DNA of 64,000 bases from Kappaphycus alvarezii (Eukaryota > Rhodophyta > Florideophyceae > Gigartinales > Solieriaceae): NCBI GenBank assembly GCA_002205965.3, contig NADL03000048.1, positions 1 through 64,000 on the forward strand. Direction: 5' to 3'. Of the stretch, positions 11,139 through 22,129 are shown one piece after another; positions within the stretch are counted from its first letter, which is position 1; each line of letters opens with the position of its first letter. Below the pieces are notes generated by a model. The model ran no database searches, was not told the DNA's origin, and saw only the letters and a list, made by a program, of their open reading frames with translations. The translations under genes and the position numbers were made by a program.

Positions 11139-11886
11139 TCAAGGCGATTGGGTTGGGATCCCAGATGAGTAGCAGCTCAAATGGGTGTGACCGGTTGTCA
11201 GGTGCACTTTATTATTGTAATCATAGGTTTCCGAGGCGTTGAACTGACCCCAGTCCCATTCATGATCACTACAAAAGTGATGCAATGCCGACAGGATGAT
11301 CCTGTTGAATCTCTCCGTCTGACAATTGATCTGCGGATGATAGGCCGTCATAAACAAGTTACGCGTGCCCAAGACAGAGCATATGCTCTGGAAGAACTTT
11401 CTGAGAAACTGACCTCCGTTGTCAGACTGCAAATATACGGGACTCCCGTATACGAACAATAGTTCTTCACAGAATGCTTTGGTGATCGCCACCGCAGTAA
11501 CATTCCGCAATGACACTGTTCGAACAAGCTTCGAAAATGGACCTGTGATTACCAACAGATATCGATAACTCAAAGCAGTCCTTGCTAAGGGACTGAGGAT
11601 GTCGATCCGCCTAAATTCGAGTCGACTGGAGGATTGAAACAATTAGAGGAAGTTCGCATGCTTTCTAAGAGCAGTTCGCTCTTTCGCGCTGCTCGTACAT
11701 TGCCGCAGAGTACTGTAGACGTACAGCGCCATGTTGGGCCGGTAGAAAGTACAACGTAGAGTTATGTAAATTCTTGTACCTCTGGGATACCAGGAAATCT
11801 TTGCGTAGTGAGATATCTTTAGCACGAGCGAGCGGAGTGACGATGGTAATTAGATCTGTACCGAGTCTTCGACCTTCGCTAAGCAC
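11139..11886 (-). pseudogene. Ty3 integrase zinc-binding domain and catalytic core
   Basis: The zinc-binding part lies at 11,825-11,643 (LYVYSTLRQCTSSAKERTAL). The second Cys of the CxxC pair is Ser. The core is at 11,642-11,139, with the first Asp in RRIDILSPL, the second in LQSDNGGQFL and the Glu in QTERFNRI, so the DDE triad is visible. The enzyme would insert the DNA copy into the genome. A frameshift lies between the zinc and core parts, and the core loses similarity near its end. Three strong hairpins overlap codons of this core. Confidence 0.8.
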
Positions 11887-12065
11887 ACAACCGGTCCAAG
11901 CTGGTCAATCGAAAAGTCTCGAACCTTACGTTCGTCAGTGGTAAAGGCGTCCTTCAATTCACTGCAGAAGTTATCCTTTTCTTGTTCTCGGAGGATCTCC
12001 TACTTTGTGAGCGATTCAAGCTCACGCGCTGGCTCGGTAACTGAAATCACATTCACCGAGGTTAG

Positions 12066-12509
12066 CTACTGGTCTAGACTGTCTTCACAGTCGATATCAT
12101 CGAGGTCCATGACAGTCGATGGATCTGGCATAGGTTCCCAGCGTTTGGAACCAACACGTTGGAGTTTTCCGTGTTTCAGCAAGGGCGGCCTTACTTCTTG
12201 AAGGAGTTGGGATAATCCCAATCCGAATGAACATTCTTCACGGACAGAGGACTCTTCCTCAGCTTCGACTAGGATGCAGGGTGCTTTCCAATCTCCAGCA
12301 AAATTCGTTCCGCTGTCGGTGTATAACCGAGATATAGCATCTGCTATTTGGTTCCTCACCCACTTTCGATACCCAAGGGTGAAGTCGAATTCCAGGAGTC
12401 GTAACATCCAACGGGCCAACCAACCGGTAGTGTCCGTGGATGTCATCAGCCAGCATAATGCCAGGAACTCTTCAACTTCGAAGAGAGGGTGGAGCAGTTG
12501 TACTGTCAA
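12066..12509 (-). pseudogene. Ty3 RNase H region
   Basis: The minus frame includes STDTTGWLARWMLRLLEFDF, then TLGYRKWVRNQIADAISRL, the end of the RT-associated RNase H of Ty3 pol, followed by an acidic linker (EAEEESSVREE). RNase H removes the RNA template during reverse transcription. The earlier part of the domain, between 12.77 and 12.51 kb, is scrambled by frameshifts. The linker contains the hairpin TTGGGATaATCCCAA at 12,207-12,221. Confidence 0.7.
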
Positions 12510-12767
12510 TAGAACAGCGAGGCATTACTTCTCGCTTGTGGAATAATTCCTCTCGGCTTGACCGAGCGAGCAGCTCCAGTAGTCGATGGGATGACCAATG
12601 CCCTCCGGGTACTCTTGAAGTAGGACAAAACCTACTTTTTCGTCGCACGTGTCAGTGTCGAAATAATAGGGTAGAATAGGCTGAGGTAACCTCAACACCT
12701 GCGGCTCGATAAGTGCATGCTTAAGGGAATTAAACGCTTACATCTGGTCAGAGTCGAGCTCTGGAAG

Positions 12768-13870
12768 TTAGAAGGTGGTTCCCTTCTTCAACAACTTGTT
12801 GAAAGGCGCGGCCACTCTCGAAAGGTTCGGGACGAATCTCCGATTCACATTGCACAGACGGAGGAAATTCCTCAGTTGAGTATGCGTCTGTGGCGGTTTG
12901 AAACCTTTCACCGCTTCGGTGTTTTTCGAGGCGACCTCAAGTTTTTCCATCCTGGTAACATGGCCTAGTTAGCTCACCGTAGATGTGAACCACGTGCATT
13001 CCTTCAACTTCAGGGAAGCCCCCTGCCATCACGGAGTACGTTGAATACTTCTTCACCATGATCGAGGTCTTCCTCGATGGATTTGGAGAAGATAGTGATA
13101 TCATACAAATACACCAAACAAGTCTTCCACTTGTATCGCGCCAGCAGGATGTCTACCGTCTGCTGGAACGTGGCTGGTGCGTTGTACAGCCCGAAGGGCA
13201 TTCGGCAAAACCGATAGAAGCGTTCGTGATAGACAAATGATTGTCTTCTCCTTATCCAATTATCGGATAGGTATCTGCCAGTAACCACAGTTACAATCTA
13301 AGGCTGTGAAAACCGTTGCCTCACCTAGGGAGTCTAGGCATTCGTCCATACGGGGCAGCAGGTAGCTGTTCTTGACAGTGATGGCGCTGAGCTTGCGGTA
13401 GTCGATGCAAAACAGCTTGCTCCCATCCAGTTTGGGCTCCAGCACCACAGGGCTGGCGAATTACGACTGAACGGGCTCAATTAATGTCAAGCATTCGCTT
13501 GAAATCTTTCTCTTCCACTTCGCGGGCCTTTGGGACTGCGCGATAGGGATGTGATACCACTGGGAATGACCCGGGAATCAAGTCTCTCCGGTGTTCAGTC
13601 ACCCGGATCGTACCAATATGCCATGAACACATGGCTTCGTGTTTGACGAGCATTGCTCACACTTTCTTCAGCACTTTGGGGGTGAGGTGTGACAAGTCGC
13701 CGTCATTAACCCCCCAAGTTTGCATCTGCGGGGCCGAGTTCCGACGGCAAAGGCGAGTTTTCTTCTCCCTTCTTTTTATTACCGTCGAGGTTAACCTCGA
13801 GTGTGGTATCGGGCATCGGCGATGCATACCCTAATATCTGGCTTTTTGCCAGGACTCGCCCCTTGGTTTA
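12768..13870 (-). pseudogene. Ty3 reverse transcriptase
   Basis: Three minus frames carry RT in order. The first, 13,448-13,260, has KLFCIDYRKLSAIT and FTALDCNCGYWQIP. The second, 13,288-13,010, has FCRMPFGLYNAPATFQQTV and VYLYDITIFSKS. The third, 12,950-12,768, has TQLRNFLRLCNVNRRFV. The catalytic YxDD box reads YLYD, so one essential Asp is lost. The pol start is recognisable upstream to about 13.87 kb (RVLAKSQILGYA). Frameshifts and the changed active site make it inactive. Confidence 0.82.
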
Positions 13871-14179
13871 GAAGTTCGCGATCTTAACCAAAAATGGTTT
13901 GTTCTGTTGAATCGACACTATGCAATTGCTCAGGCTAACCTGAGACTTCCGGTATAATTTGGGGTATGCCTCCAATAAAAGATCCCCTTGAAGGGAAGCT
14001 TGAACCTCCACAACTGTCTTCGATTCGGAAGGCAGTTCAAATCGGCGGTTAGTCCACACGAGCTTGTTTTGAGGTACTCAATCGAAGAACGGATCCGTCT
14101 CGACAGACACGTAACGGAACGGAACCGCTGCGGGTCGTTTGTGGATCCGAACTCTAGCTCCGCTACAGAGAAACACTTC

Positions 14180-14589
14180 TCAAGGGCGGATGTGGATGAG
14201 TTCCGCGTGCCGGTCGATGAAGGTAGTACCGATAATCATACTGGTGCCGAGCTCCTCAATGACTACAAAGGGTTGCTTGAATGTCAAGTCCCTGACGCGT
14301 AGCGTCAATGCTACTAATTTCATTGTCTTCAGACGATGCTTTGAAGCATTAGATAGGTTAAATATTTCTTGTTCGCGATTGGCGTTAGCAAAAAATCTCT
14401 TCTGACTGACCAAGTTTGGTCCTGCACCGGTTTCGAACACGGTGTTGAATTCTTGAAGCATATTTTGGGTAAACCCAATTTATTCGACAACCTCGTAGTT
14501 GTATCGCGATAAGTAGCAGACTGGGTCTCCACGATACTACTCCATAGTAACGTGAGAAGGTATACCGTGAGGTGTAGATAGGATTCCAA
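14180..14589 (-). pseudogene. Ty3 aspartic protease
   Basis: The minus frame 14,461-14,180 has FNTVFETGAGPNLVSQKRF, matching the retropepsin active-site loop but with Glu where the catalytic Asp is expected. The flap-side C-terminal motif TSMIIGTTFIDRHAELI follows. The domain would cleave the polyprotein. The Asp-to-Glu change and the frameshift around 14.46 kb suggest it is dead. Confidence 0.75.
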
Positions 14590-14700
14590 CCTTCAACGGT
14601 CCAGTATCGGGAACGCCCGATATTCCCCGTATGGGAGCGGATTCCGCCCGGCGCTTCTTGTTGTGGCGGACCCCTCTTATATTTCCGACTCCGTCGGAGC

Positions 14701-16758
14701 CTATGTATCTGAGAAAGAGAAATGGCATTCTTCCTTTTTAACGACGATCGAGGATTCCCTAGATGATGATTCGGATCTCACCGGGGTTGCCGGCGAATCA
14801 AGAGCATAAGACGGGTCTTTCTCATCCGCAGTCAGGAAGCGCGTTGCTTTTCCTACGGCTCGAAGGAAATACTTCTGTTGTTTGGACAATTTCTCGTAGT
14901 TGTTCCGAACGACACTCGCAAAATGATGGTCTGTATCAGGTCTGCCCTGATCTGGACAGTGGGGACGGCTACATCTCAGCCGGTAACATTCAAAACAAAT
15001 GTCTAAGTGTTGATCCTCAGTTGCAACCCAACCAGGCTTCTGGTTCTCGGTGGGTGCGACCACGGCGGCCGCAGCGGGCTACTTGCCGGTATCTCGGCAA
15101 AAGTTGCGTCAGGTTCCTCCTGATGAACCCGTGAACGGGCTGACCTGAACTCCGTTGCCGAGTCATACGGTCATGAAGAGGCAAAATGCTCTTCCGGATA
15201 CAGGACGACTATTCGATCGCCCTCGGATCGAGCGGCCATTCGACGGCGCTTTTGCGAGGCATTTACCTCGTCTATGTTATACACGGACAGAGCTGATGCT
15301 CTCCGGGATGATCTTGGCATTGGTGCCTGCTTCTCTACAAGGGCAGAGTGTGCGTCCCCTAGGGCTTCGGCTTTCTCGACGAAGTCCAGAAAAGCCCTCG
15401 GTTTGCCCCGAGACTGAGAGGATTGTCGCTCAACTTGAAGTAAAGTCTTCAGGTCAGATAAGGGTCCCATTACAAAGCGCGTGATGAGGTCCTGCTCGGT
15501 GTAACCCGCGCCAAAGGACCTCCCAACCTTACGCAGGCGAATAGCAAATGATAGCTCCGTTCCATCCAGTTTCTGCAGCAGGATTTCGACCTCTTCGACC
15601 ACTCTCTCAATCGTACGGTCGGTGGCATTCATGCGCAGCAAGAATTGCAGGACTCTACGGTAGGAAAGGAATCCTCTACTACCTTCCTCGCCAAGTTGGA
15701 AGTTGGCTTCGAAGTGTTCTCAGGCCTCAACCGAGAGAAAGTGTGACAAGATGAGGGCGGCTCCCTCTCTTTCGCGATTTTTATCGTACAAATTCTTATA
15801 CGCAGACAAAAATGGGATGACTAAGATGTGGTCTGTCCAATCAAACTTTTTGGTGCCAAATATATGCTTAAGGCGTTTGTAATGGTCGTCAGTATCGGCG
15901 ATCACGTTACAACCGATGTTCTGGTCGGTGTTTTACAGGCGATACCTAGGATACGAGACGACGCGAGCGAAATTCTGCTCGGCCGGTTGGATCTCTCGGA
16001 GACTTTCATATCTGGGACCTATCTAGGGTTGTCGTTGGGGAATAATGTCTCGCTCTCCACGGTATGCCTATTCCGAGATGTCCTCGGCCTCGGCCTTGTG
16101 GGCCTTTTTTTCCAGATGGTTCTAGAACCATCGATTCACTCGCTCGGCGGAGTCACTGCGGACAATCCACGGCTTCCCAATGATGCCACAAGCGGGACAG
16201 TGAAGTCGGGAGTAACCCGGGCCATGGTCACGAACAGGGCAAAGACGCCTTCTGTCCCTTGTACCTTTCCGTACTGGGCTCCAGCTACATGCCGGAGAAC
16301 GATCTCTGCGGGGGATAAGCTCCGGATTTTGTTCACTCAAGTCCGAAAACTTGCGCTTATCTTCTTCAAGATCTTGCTTGTGGTCCTCGAGATTCTGATC
16401 GAACGGTGATTCGGCCATGGCGGCTCCGACGAGCCAGTTAATATGAGGAGCATCTGCTACTGTTAGCTCCTCTCTACCGAGGGCGACCAACTCCTGACGG
16501 GGAGTCGTATGGAAGGAGTTTTTCTTCTCCTTCGTATTCCTTTCCAGCATTTGCTCGAAATGTACCCTCACCAAGGGAAGCTCGGAAATACTGAAACTTG
16601 ACGAACATCCTCAATTTCGGATGAGGCTTTGTCTTCGGCCTTTGTTGAAACTGGGGGCTCGGAGGTACTAAAACTTGACGAAAATCCTCAATTCCAGACC
16701 CGCCTTTGTCTTCGGCCTTTGTTAACACCAGGGGAATCCCAGTCGACTCCTCCGGCAT
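14701..16758 (-). pseudogene. gag: Ty3 gag
   Basis: Capsid-like sequence occurs at 15,905-15,720 (KFDWTDHILVIPFLSAYKNLY) and 15,641-15,171 (ELSFAIRLRKVGRSFGAGY, ITRFVMGPLSDLKTLLQVE). A zinc-knuckle-like motif, CFECYRLRCSRPHC, at about 15,000-14,950 has CX2CX4CX4C spacing, with Cys where retroviral knuckles have His. The N-terminal parts at 16.76-16.12 kb are acidic and charged. Hairpins are sparser here than in the 3' half of the element, but the longest perfect palindrome lies in this region. Confidence 0.65.
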
Positions 16759-17064
16759 CGCGGTGGTTGAGCAACTACAACGGGCTCGGACGTTATCGGT
16801 TCCACCAACTGGGATGATCCCAGCTTAGGAAGATGATTAGGATTTCCCTAATTACGCGGTCGCGATGCACGCAATCCCTCTCCATTCTTGGAGTAGTTGA
16901 CGTGAGGACATCCTCGCGAATAGCGATCAGAGGATCTTTTCCGGCTGTTCGCATCCGAAGAAAGAGACATCTTGCTGAATTCAGTGGAACAAACCACGAA
17001 ACAAAATAGAAGGTATTCCTTTTACAAAATTCAACTCAATGGTTCCTCAGAAAGGAAAACATTT

Positions 17065-17082
17065 CTAGGTCGGGAGACCACT
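17065..17082 (-). other. Primer-binding-site candidate
   Basis: On the minus strand, two bases after the 5' LTR comes TGGTCTCCCGACC, the expected TGG-start of a tRNA-complementary site. I cannot assign the tRNA with confidence. Confidence 0.5.
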
Positions 17083-17842
17083 TGAAGTAGAATGGACTTG
17101 TGGGTCCCACGAACCAGGTGGGGGTTCTAGAAACGGGGCTCTTCGGGAGACCAGTCTAGCTGGACTAGACAGCTACAGAAGTAGCAGGGCAGAGCGACCG
17201 TAGGTCGCGCTCAAAAGGACTACGAGGACGCCCTGGGATCCTCCAGGTGAACCTGGAGTGGAGGATTGGTAGAAAAGAAAAGGGAAAGGAGGAAGAAAAG
17301 AAAGAAAAGAAGAGGAGGGAGACGGTCAGTAAGGGTAGACGATCCTACCCTGGGAAAAGCCCGAAAGGGGTAGTGGGTGTGACTGCTACGGTCACTGTGT
17401 CTACAGCAGACACGAGTAGCGCCGCCTTCTCCGAACGCACGCTAGTTGGTCTAGCTGTAGTCATCCCGTGCAGCACTAGGCTTGCCGCGCACTCAAACAG
17501 GCAAAACCTATACAAACTACACCGGACTACTCCGGTCTCGGTGGTGCTGGTCAGGGAATTGGTCTGATGTTTCGTTGATCGTTTACTGGTAGGGCTCCTA
17601 AGGCCAACGGACCTAAGTAGTATCGGTACCACCTACTGTGGGACTGCCAACTAATTAGTCCTACAGTAATTACTAAAATAGAGGGATAACTATGAGAATA
17701 GATTTGATTGCATTGGCCCTACATGTTGCCCTAAAACGTGGCAATCACACGTGGCACTACATGTGTGCCCTGAACAGGACAGCTTTTCCGTAAGGAAGTA
17801 AGAAAATATGCGAGCGCGAAAATACAACGCCAGGTTCCCGCA
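17083..17842 (-). repeat. 5' LTR of the hairpin-rich Ty3 element
   Basis: Direct repeat of 5,269-6,032, starting TGAAGTAG and ending CCCGCA on the plus strand, directly followed by the GAGAT duplication. Near its right end, two hairpins that are perfect in the left LTR (5,964-5,977 and 5,981-5,998) are destroyed by substitutions in both arms. Confidence 0.9.
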
Positions 17843-18900
17843 GAGATCATTGAAAAAGACTCCAGGATTCATTCAAAAACACTCAAATGACTTCTTGTAC
17901 TGAAGAGGATCGGCGTTTATTTTGTTTCATGTTGATAAAATTCTGCTTATTGCCTAAAATGCATAATCGGTGTCACAGGTGTCGAGAGAAATTGGAAAGA
18001 AACACAAAATGAAAGACAGTGGCGCATTGGAAATTTCTCTGGACTGTAGGAAAGATAATGTTTACAATTACTTGTCTATCTCAGGCGCACTACGTGACGC
18101 AAGTACTCTAGTGCTTTGGTGTGGCCTTAGGCAAACCAGTTCTAGCTCCAATGAGTGAGGGTGATATGAGGTTTACCCGTAATCGTTCAAGGAAGTAACA
18201 CCAAGAAAGGGGAATATCATGAGCTGCCTGGTTGCTTGCTTTTTGTGTCCGCTAGAACTTGCTTGGATAATCTGGCCACAGTTTCTTTGCTTTGAATTTA
18301 TTCTTCAGCACCATGTCAGACTCATTTGGCTGCGGTGAAAGTGATATTGCGCAAATCCAAGTGATTAGAACATTAGCTCTCCGGTTTGAGAGGTAGGCAA
18401 AGTCGACTCTAGGGCATTATTTGATCCAGATGCGGCTTAAGGTCACACCAACAGTAAATAGACGACTTATTCTATGCTATTGCTGTGGAACACTTGAATA
18501 TTGTAAAAAGACAGTCGAGCAGGAATTAATCGCCCTTTCCACCAGTGAGGCTAGGTTTTGCGGGCTGATTTAATACATGAATTCTATCATATGGATTAGA
18601 AACTCTCTTCAGGATCTTTACTGGGAGCATAACAATGCTACTGAAGTGTTTGAAGACAATTCAGGAGCCTATTTTTGTCCAGTGAGGGTATTGGACACGC
18701 AAATTACATTTCCAGGAGACAAAATTTTGTCAGGAAGAAGTTAAACGAAGGCGTCACTCGGGCAACGTAACGCACAACGAATGAGATGACTGTCGGGACT
18801 ATCACAAAAGTTCTCCAAAGATTGATGCTCAAAAAGGAACGTGATGAGCTCCAAGATCGTGATACTAGTAAGAATGATGCCTATAAATCAATAGAGCCGC
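17843..18900 (+). pseudogene. pol: Ty1/copia pol remnant, right half (RT, RNase H)
   Basis: The frame left at 5,268 resumes here: WRSLKKTPGFIQKHSNDFLY spans the junction once the Ty3 element is ignored. The RT box region reads FHVDKILLIA, altered from YVDD, then VSREIGKKHKMKDSGALEIS. Copia connection and RNase H motifs follow across frameshifts: AVKVILRKSK near 18,330, LIALSTSEARFCGLI near 18,510-18,560, WIRNSLQDL and TEVFEDNSGAYF near 18,590-18,680, and a C-terminal tail near 18,790-18,870. Many stops are present. Confidence 0.75.
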
Positions 18901-21479
18901 AAGAGGGAGTGTGGAACTTATCAATTTGTGTGGGTATCTCTTATATCGTTATTTTGATTTTTATTCTTAGTTTTAATAGTTATTTTATATCGTAATTCAT
19001 ATCATTACTAATGCGTTTCAGCCTTTTTGATGGCATTATTTGTAAAAGTTTGAAATCAGCAGGTCCGAACTGGTGCAAGGTAGGGATATATATGTGTACT
19101 AAGAGGCTGTGGACAGGATTTGACGGAGAAGAAGTCAGATTGAATTTTAGAGAACCTCAGTCTCCCAACATGTTCGTTCGGTATTAAAACCTATTCTGAG
19201 TAACGTTTTGGGCTCAACTGGCAGATATAGCAAGCTAATTGAACTAACCATTGCCAATCATCAAAGATAAAAACATCACCCGTGAATACAATTTACGCAT
19301 GTACTTAGACTCCTCCAGGGCTGAATTTGATAGGTTCGGTTTCGTTTTTTATCTCTTGTAGTAAAATGAAGCTAATATATATTTAAATAGGAGGCAGTTG
19401 AAATTTTGACACGCATACCTCCAATAGATTTTTGGATACCAACGGTGCCTCTTTCTCCAAACTACCGATAATTATGGGGTAAACTTACCATTTTTTTGTA
19501 AGAATGTGAAATATGCACCAAAGAATATCTTGTCCATCCTTAGGCAGCATTAATTAGCTTTAATACTAAGTAGAGTTGGTATACTGCAGTTTATAGTTGC
19601 ATAAAAGCCCCTCTCTTGCTAATAATGAAAAAATGTGCAGTAAGGCAACCTCGACCTCGCTCTTGACTGACCTCCTTGAGGTTTGCTGCCAATGCATAAT
19701 ACAGCTTTTTGACTCCATGAAACATAGCAAACCATTTGAGTCTTGATTTTCACACCTTACTTATCGGTATAAGATAGACGATACCCGTAGCCCAATGATT
19801 ATGTGCGATATGTTTTCATTGGAACGAAGAGCTAACAGTAGGATTTTTGTTCTATGATAATGAAAGGTATGGGAATGAAAACTGTAAACATAGCGGTTTC
19901 TTTTAAGACGGAGAGGTTTGGTAGTTTTACTTATTGAGGACATACTGGTCACTTTGATAAATTGAGAAGTCAAGGTCCTATCGACAATAGTATAGAAGAG
20001 ATCTTTGCAACAATAGCGCAGCGTTAGAGAAATTTGGATATACAGGAGAAACACGACAGACGGCCGTGAGTGGATTCGATAGCACCTGGTGATGTGTTGC
20101 AAGGGGCAGAAGTCTAGGCGTCAAGTTGTTACTAAAGATTTGCAGTGCTTGAATTGATTTCGAGGACCTAGTGTCTATATGAATATTACCCTCATAGGAT
20201 GACATTTTTTCTCAAATGAGGAAATATATTAAGGCTAATTTTTCTAAGTAAAAATTAAAACTGCTCTTTTTCTGTAGTGTTTTTTTGGCAAAACTACCGC
20301 TAAAAAGTATTGAAGCTCGACCAAAATAAGCATTTCGGTAATTCCAACGTCATTATGGGTATAAACTGCTTTACTTCACTTGATACCCTGCAATTTTAGT
20401 GCATATTTGCCATTTTATCTTGTAAGTAAATCTGTTAGCTTTTTTGATGTAGAATTGACGCCACAGACCACACATGTACTACAGCTCTGTGTCTTGAGAG
20501 TAAATATTTTAGTAAATATTTACTGTACCCCAAAAGTTTTTCAGTTTCTTTACATTTTTGAATGATACAGAAGTTCAACCTTACATTAGGGTAAATTGTG
20601 CCTCATATTAGTAAAACCTGTGAATAATAGACACTAGGGCTTGGTGAGAATGAAAGGAATGGGTGAGTCGCCGAATGAGTAGGGGGAAAAATTGAGCCAA
20701 AATCGAATCATTTTTAATGTTCTTTTTCACTTTCAAGAACGCCCTCTGCTTCTAACTTCTTTGATTCGCCGTGAGCAGCTCAATTTGAAACACGCAAGAT
20801 TCCCTACATTTTGCCTTTCTTCATGAGGTCTCGCTTTTATAGCTCATAATGAAATGAAGACATGCAGATTTCGAAAATTTTGATCATTATAATTTGGGCC
20901 GAAATAATTTGCATTTTTTAATCATCGCTTTTTTCTGTTTAAAAGTCATCCCTAAGCCCCATATCCCCGCAAAAATCACTTACCCCTGCGCGTTCACGCC
21001 CCCTCAGTCAATTTTGTGGGGGGCCTTAAAAGGGCGACGTAGTCGCATTCCCTGTCATTTGTTCGGGTTTGTTTTCTCGTTTTCTTTCTTTGGCTACATA
21101 TTACTCCATTTATACGGTTTATGATTTATTTTGCGGCTAAGGCTTGGTTGTGCTTTTTCCTAGTGAACTACGGAATTTCGACCACCATGGCTCTCACTAC
21201 ACGGACGACTGTCGCCTTTTTGTGTATCTTATCTATTATTAGGTCGATTACCTGATGTCCTGCGTTTCTTTATCGCTTTGAGCTTGAAACTCAACCATAC
21301 ATAATCTGCAACGGCGTTTCTTTCCTCCATCCAGGATTCTGCAACTATCTCTTCTGTTATTCCGCCCCTTCAAAAAAACGGCCAATTGCGTTCTATTTTA
21401 TCTATCCTGAACGACCTCGCCATTCCACAGGCCCCTACAGAGTGGTTCTCTAATTATCCCTCGAACTTTCTGACTTCTC
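18901..21479. other. AT-rich stretch without supported genes
   Basis: Short coding-like pieces occur on the minus strand (for example FAMFHGVKKLYYALAANLKE near 19.73-19.65 kb and the open frame 20,205-19,978), but I cannot place them in a family. GGGGGAAAAATTGAG near 20,680 resembles the transposon-end motif described in the findings. Confidence 0.3.
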
Positions 21480-22094
21480 TACGAATAGACTTCGATGCCG
21501 CTGCACTCGTTGCAGGCCTGAAATAATTATGTTCGGGGTCAAATGTAACTTTCTTCGTATATATTTACCTTTGCTGCGAACCCAGCGATTGGAATGTCTC
21601 GGAGATCCTGACGTATTCAACGATTGTATCCTTCAGATCGCTGAACGCGCTAAGTTTTCTCATCGGAAGGAAGTCAGCCAGGCGTTTGTAGACTTTCGCT
21701 GTTTGCGGGCATCCCGTACTTTGCTCCATCGTCGAAACTTGATTTCTCGTAAAGACTGCACACCATAACCAATGAACTCAACAAATCCTAGAAATCTAAA
21801 CTAGTTTCTTTGGAACTACTAATCTTCTCATCGAGCTCTACCGCCCTTGCTTATTACTTTATTAGCCACGCGCAATCGTTGTTAAAGTCGCGGTCATTTC
21901 CATCTAAGGACCATCCGGTTATAATATTTGCCTTTTACTTCGCCCACAAGTCGCCAAAAAATAGGCAAAACAATTGTAGTCTTCTGCTTCACGTTATTAC
22001 GTCCCACCGAAATGTTGACATACCTAAAGAGGAACTACTTTACGTCCTCACTCCTACTACCATTGAACTGAAAGTGAGCATTAGTGGGTTCCAT
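21480..22094 (-). pseudogene. gag: Gag remnant of the 39.6-kb Ty3 family
   Basis: Read from the ATG at 22,094, this minus segment aligns along its length with the gag encoded from 40,418. Examples are KRLADFLPMRKLSAFSDLKD and IVEYVRISETFQSL against KRLSDFLLIKG and IVEFVKNSETFQSL. DLLSSLV with SLYEKSSFDDGAKYGM also matches, as does RPATSAAASKSIRREVRKFE. Several stops and frameshifts break it. Similarity fades before the zinc knuckles. Confidence 0.75.
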
Positions 22095-22129
22095 TATGCG
22101 AATGCTATTATAGTAACTGAATACACCAC

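Larger units (their letters stand above)
5964..16852. repeat. Array of short perfect hairpins through the Ty3 element
   Basis: Perfect inverted repeats with 6-9 bp arms and mostly 0-6 nt loops recur every few tens of bases. Examples: 5981-5998 TACTGTagtaagACAGTA; 6313-6331 TTTCAGGTcttACCTGAAA; 7660-7676 GTCAAGGaatCCTTGAC; 8316-8332 CATCAGGagtCCTGATG; 8372-8388 CAGCAGCAaTGCTGCTG; 8711-8724 CGGCGGATCCGCCG; 9128-9144 CATGGGAgtgTCCCATG; 9879-9898; 10148-10161 CAAGGATATCCTTG; 10388-10405; 10564-10580; 10962-10980 CACTGAGAtttTCTCAGTG; 11375-11390 CAGAGCATATGCTCTG; 11434-11452 TATACGGGactCCCGTATA; 12207-12221; 13061-13078; 13785-13800; 14605-14622; 16115-16132 (18-bp perfect palindrome); 16809-16823. 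Density is highest at about 7.6-11.5 kb. Confidence 0.85.
5269..17842 (-). mobile_element. 12.6-kb Ty3/gypsy-type LTR retrotransposon studded with hairpins
   Basis: Direct repeats of 764 and 760 bp bound the element, each starting TG and ending CA, and GAGAT flanks both sides. All pol motifs read on the minus strand: gag about 16.76-14.70 kb, protease 14.59-14.18, RT 13.45-12.77, RNase H 12.5-12.07, integrase 11.89-10.56 kb. A 4.5-kb tail (10.56-6.03 kb) without recognised domains precedes the 3' LTR. Every gene is broken by stops or frameshifts. The element interrupts a copia RT gene, whose frame resumes on the far side. Short perfect inverted repeats occur throughout, LTRs included, unlike any other element in the window. 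Confidence 0.9.

Noticed and set aside
5964..16852. CRISPR array
   Set aside because: The repeated units are hairpins of different sequence at irregular spacing, not a constant repeat with unique spacers, and the setting is eukaryotic.
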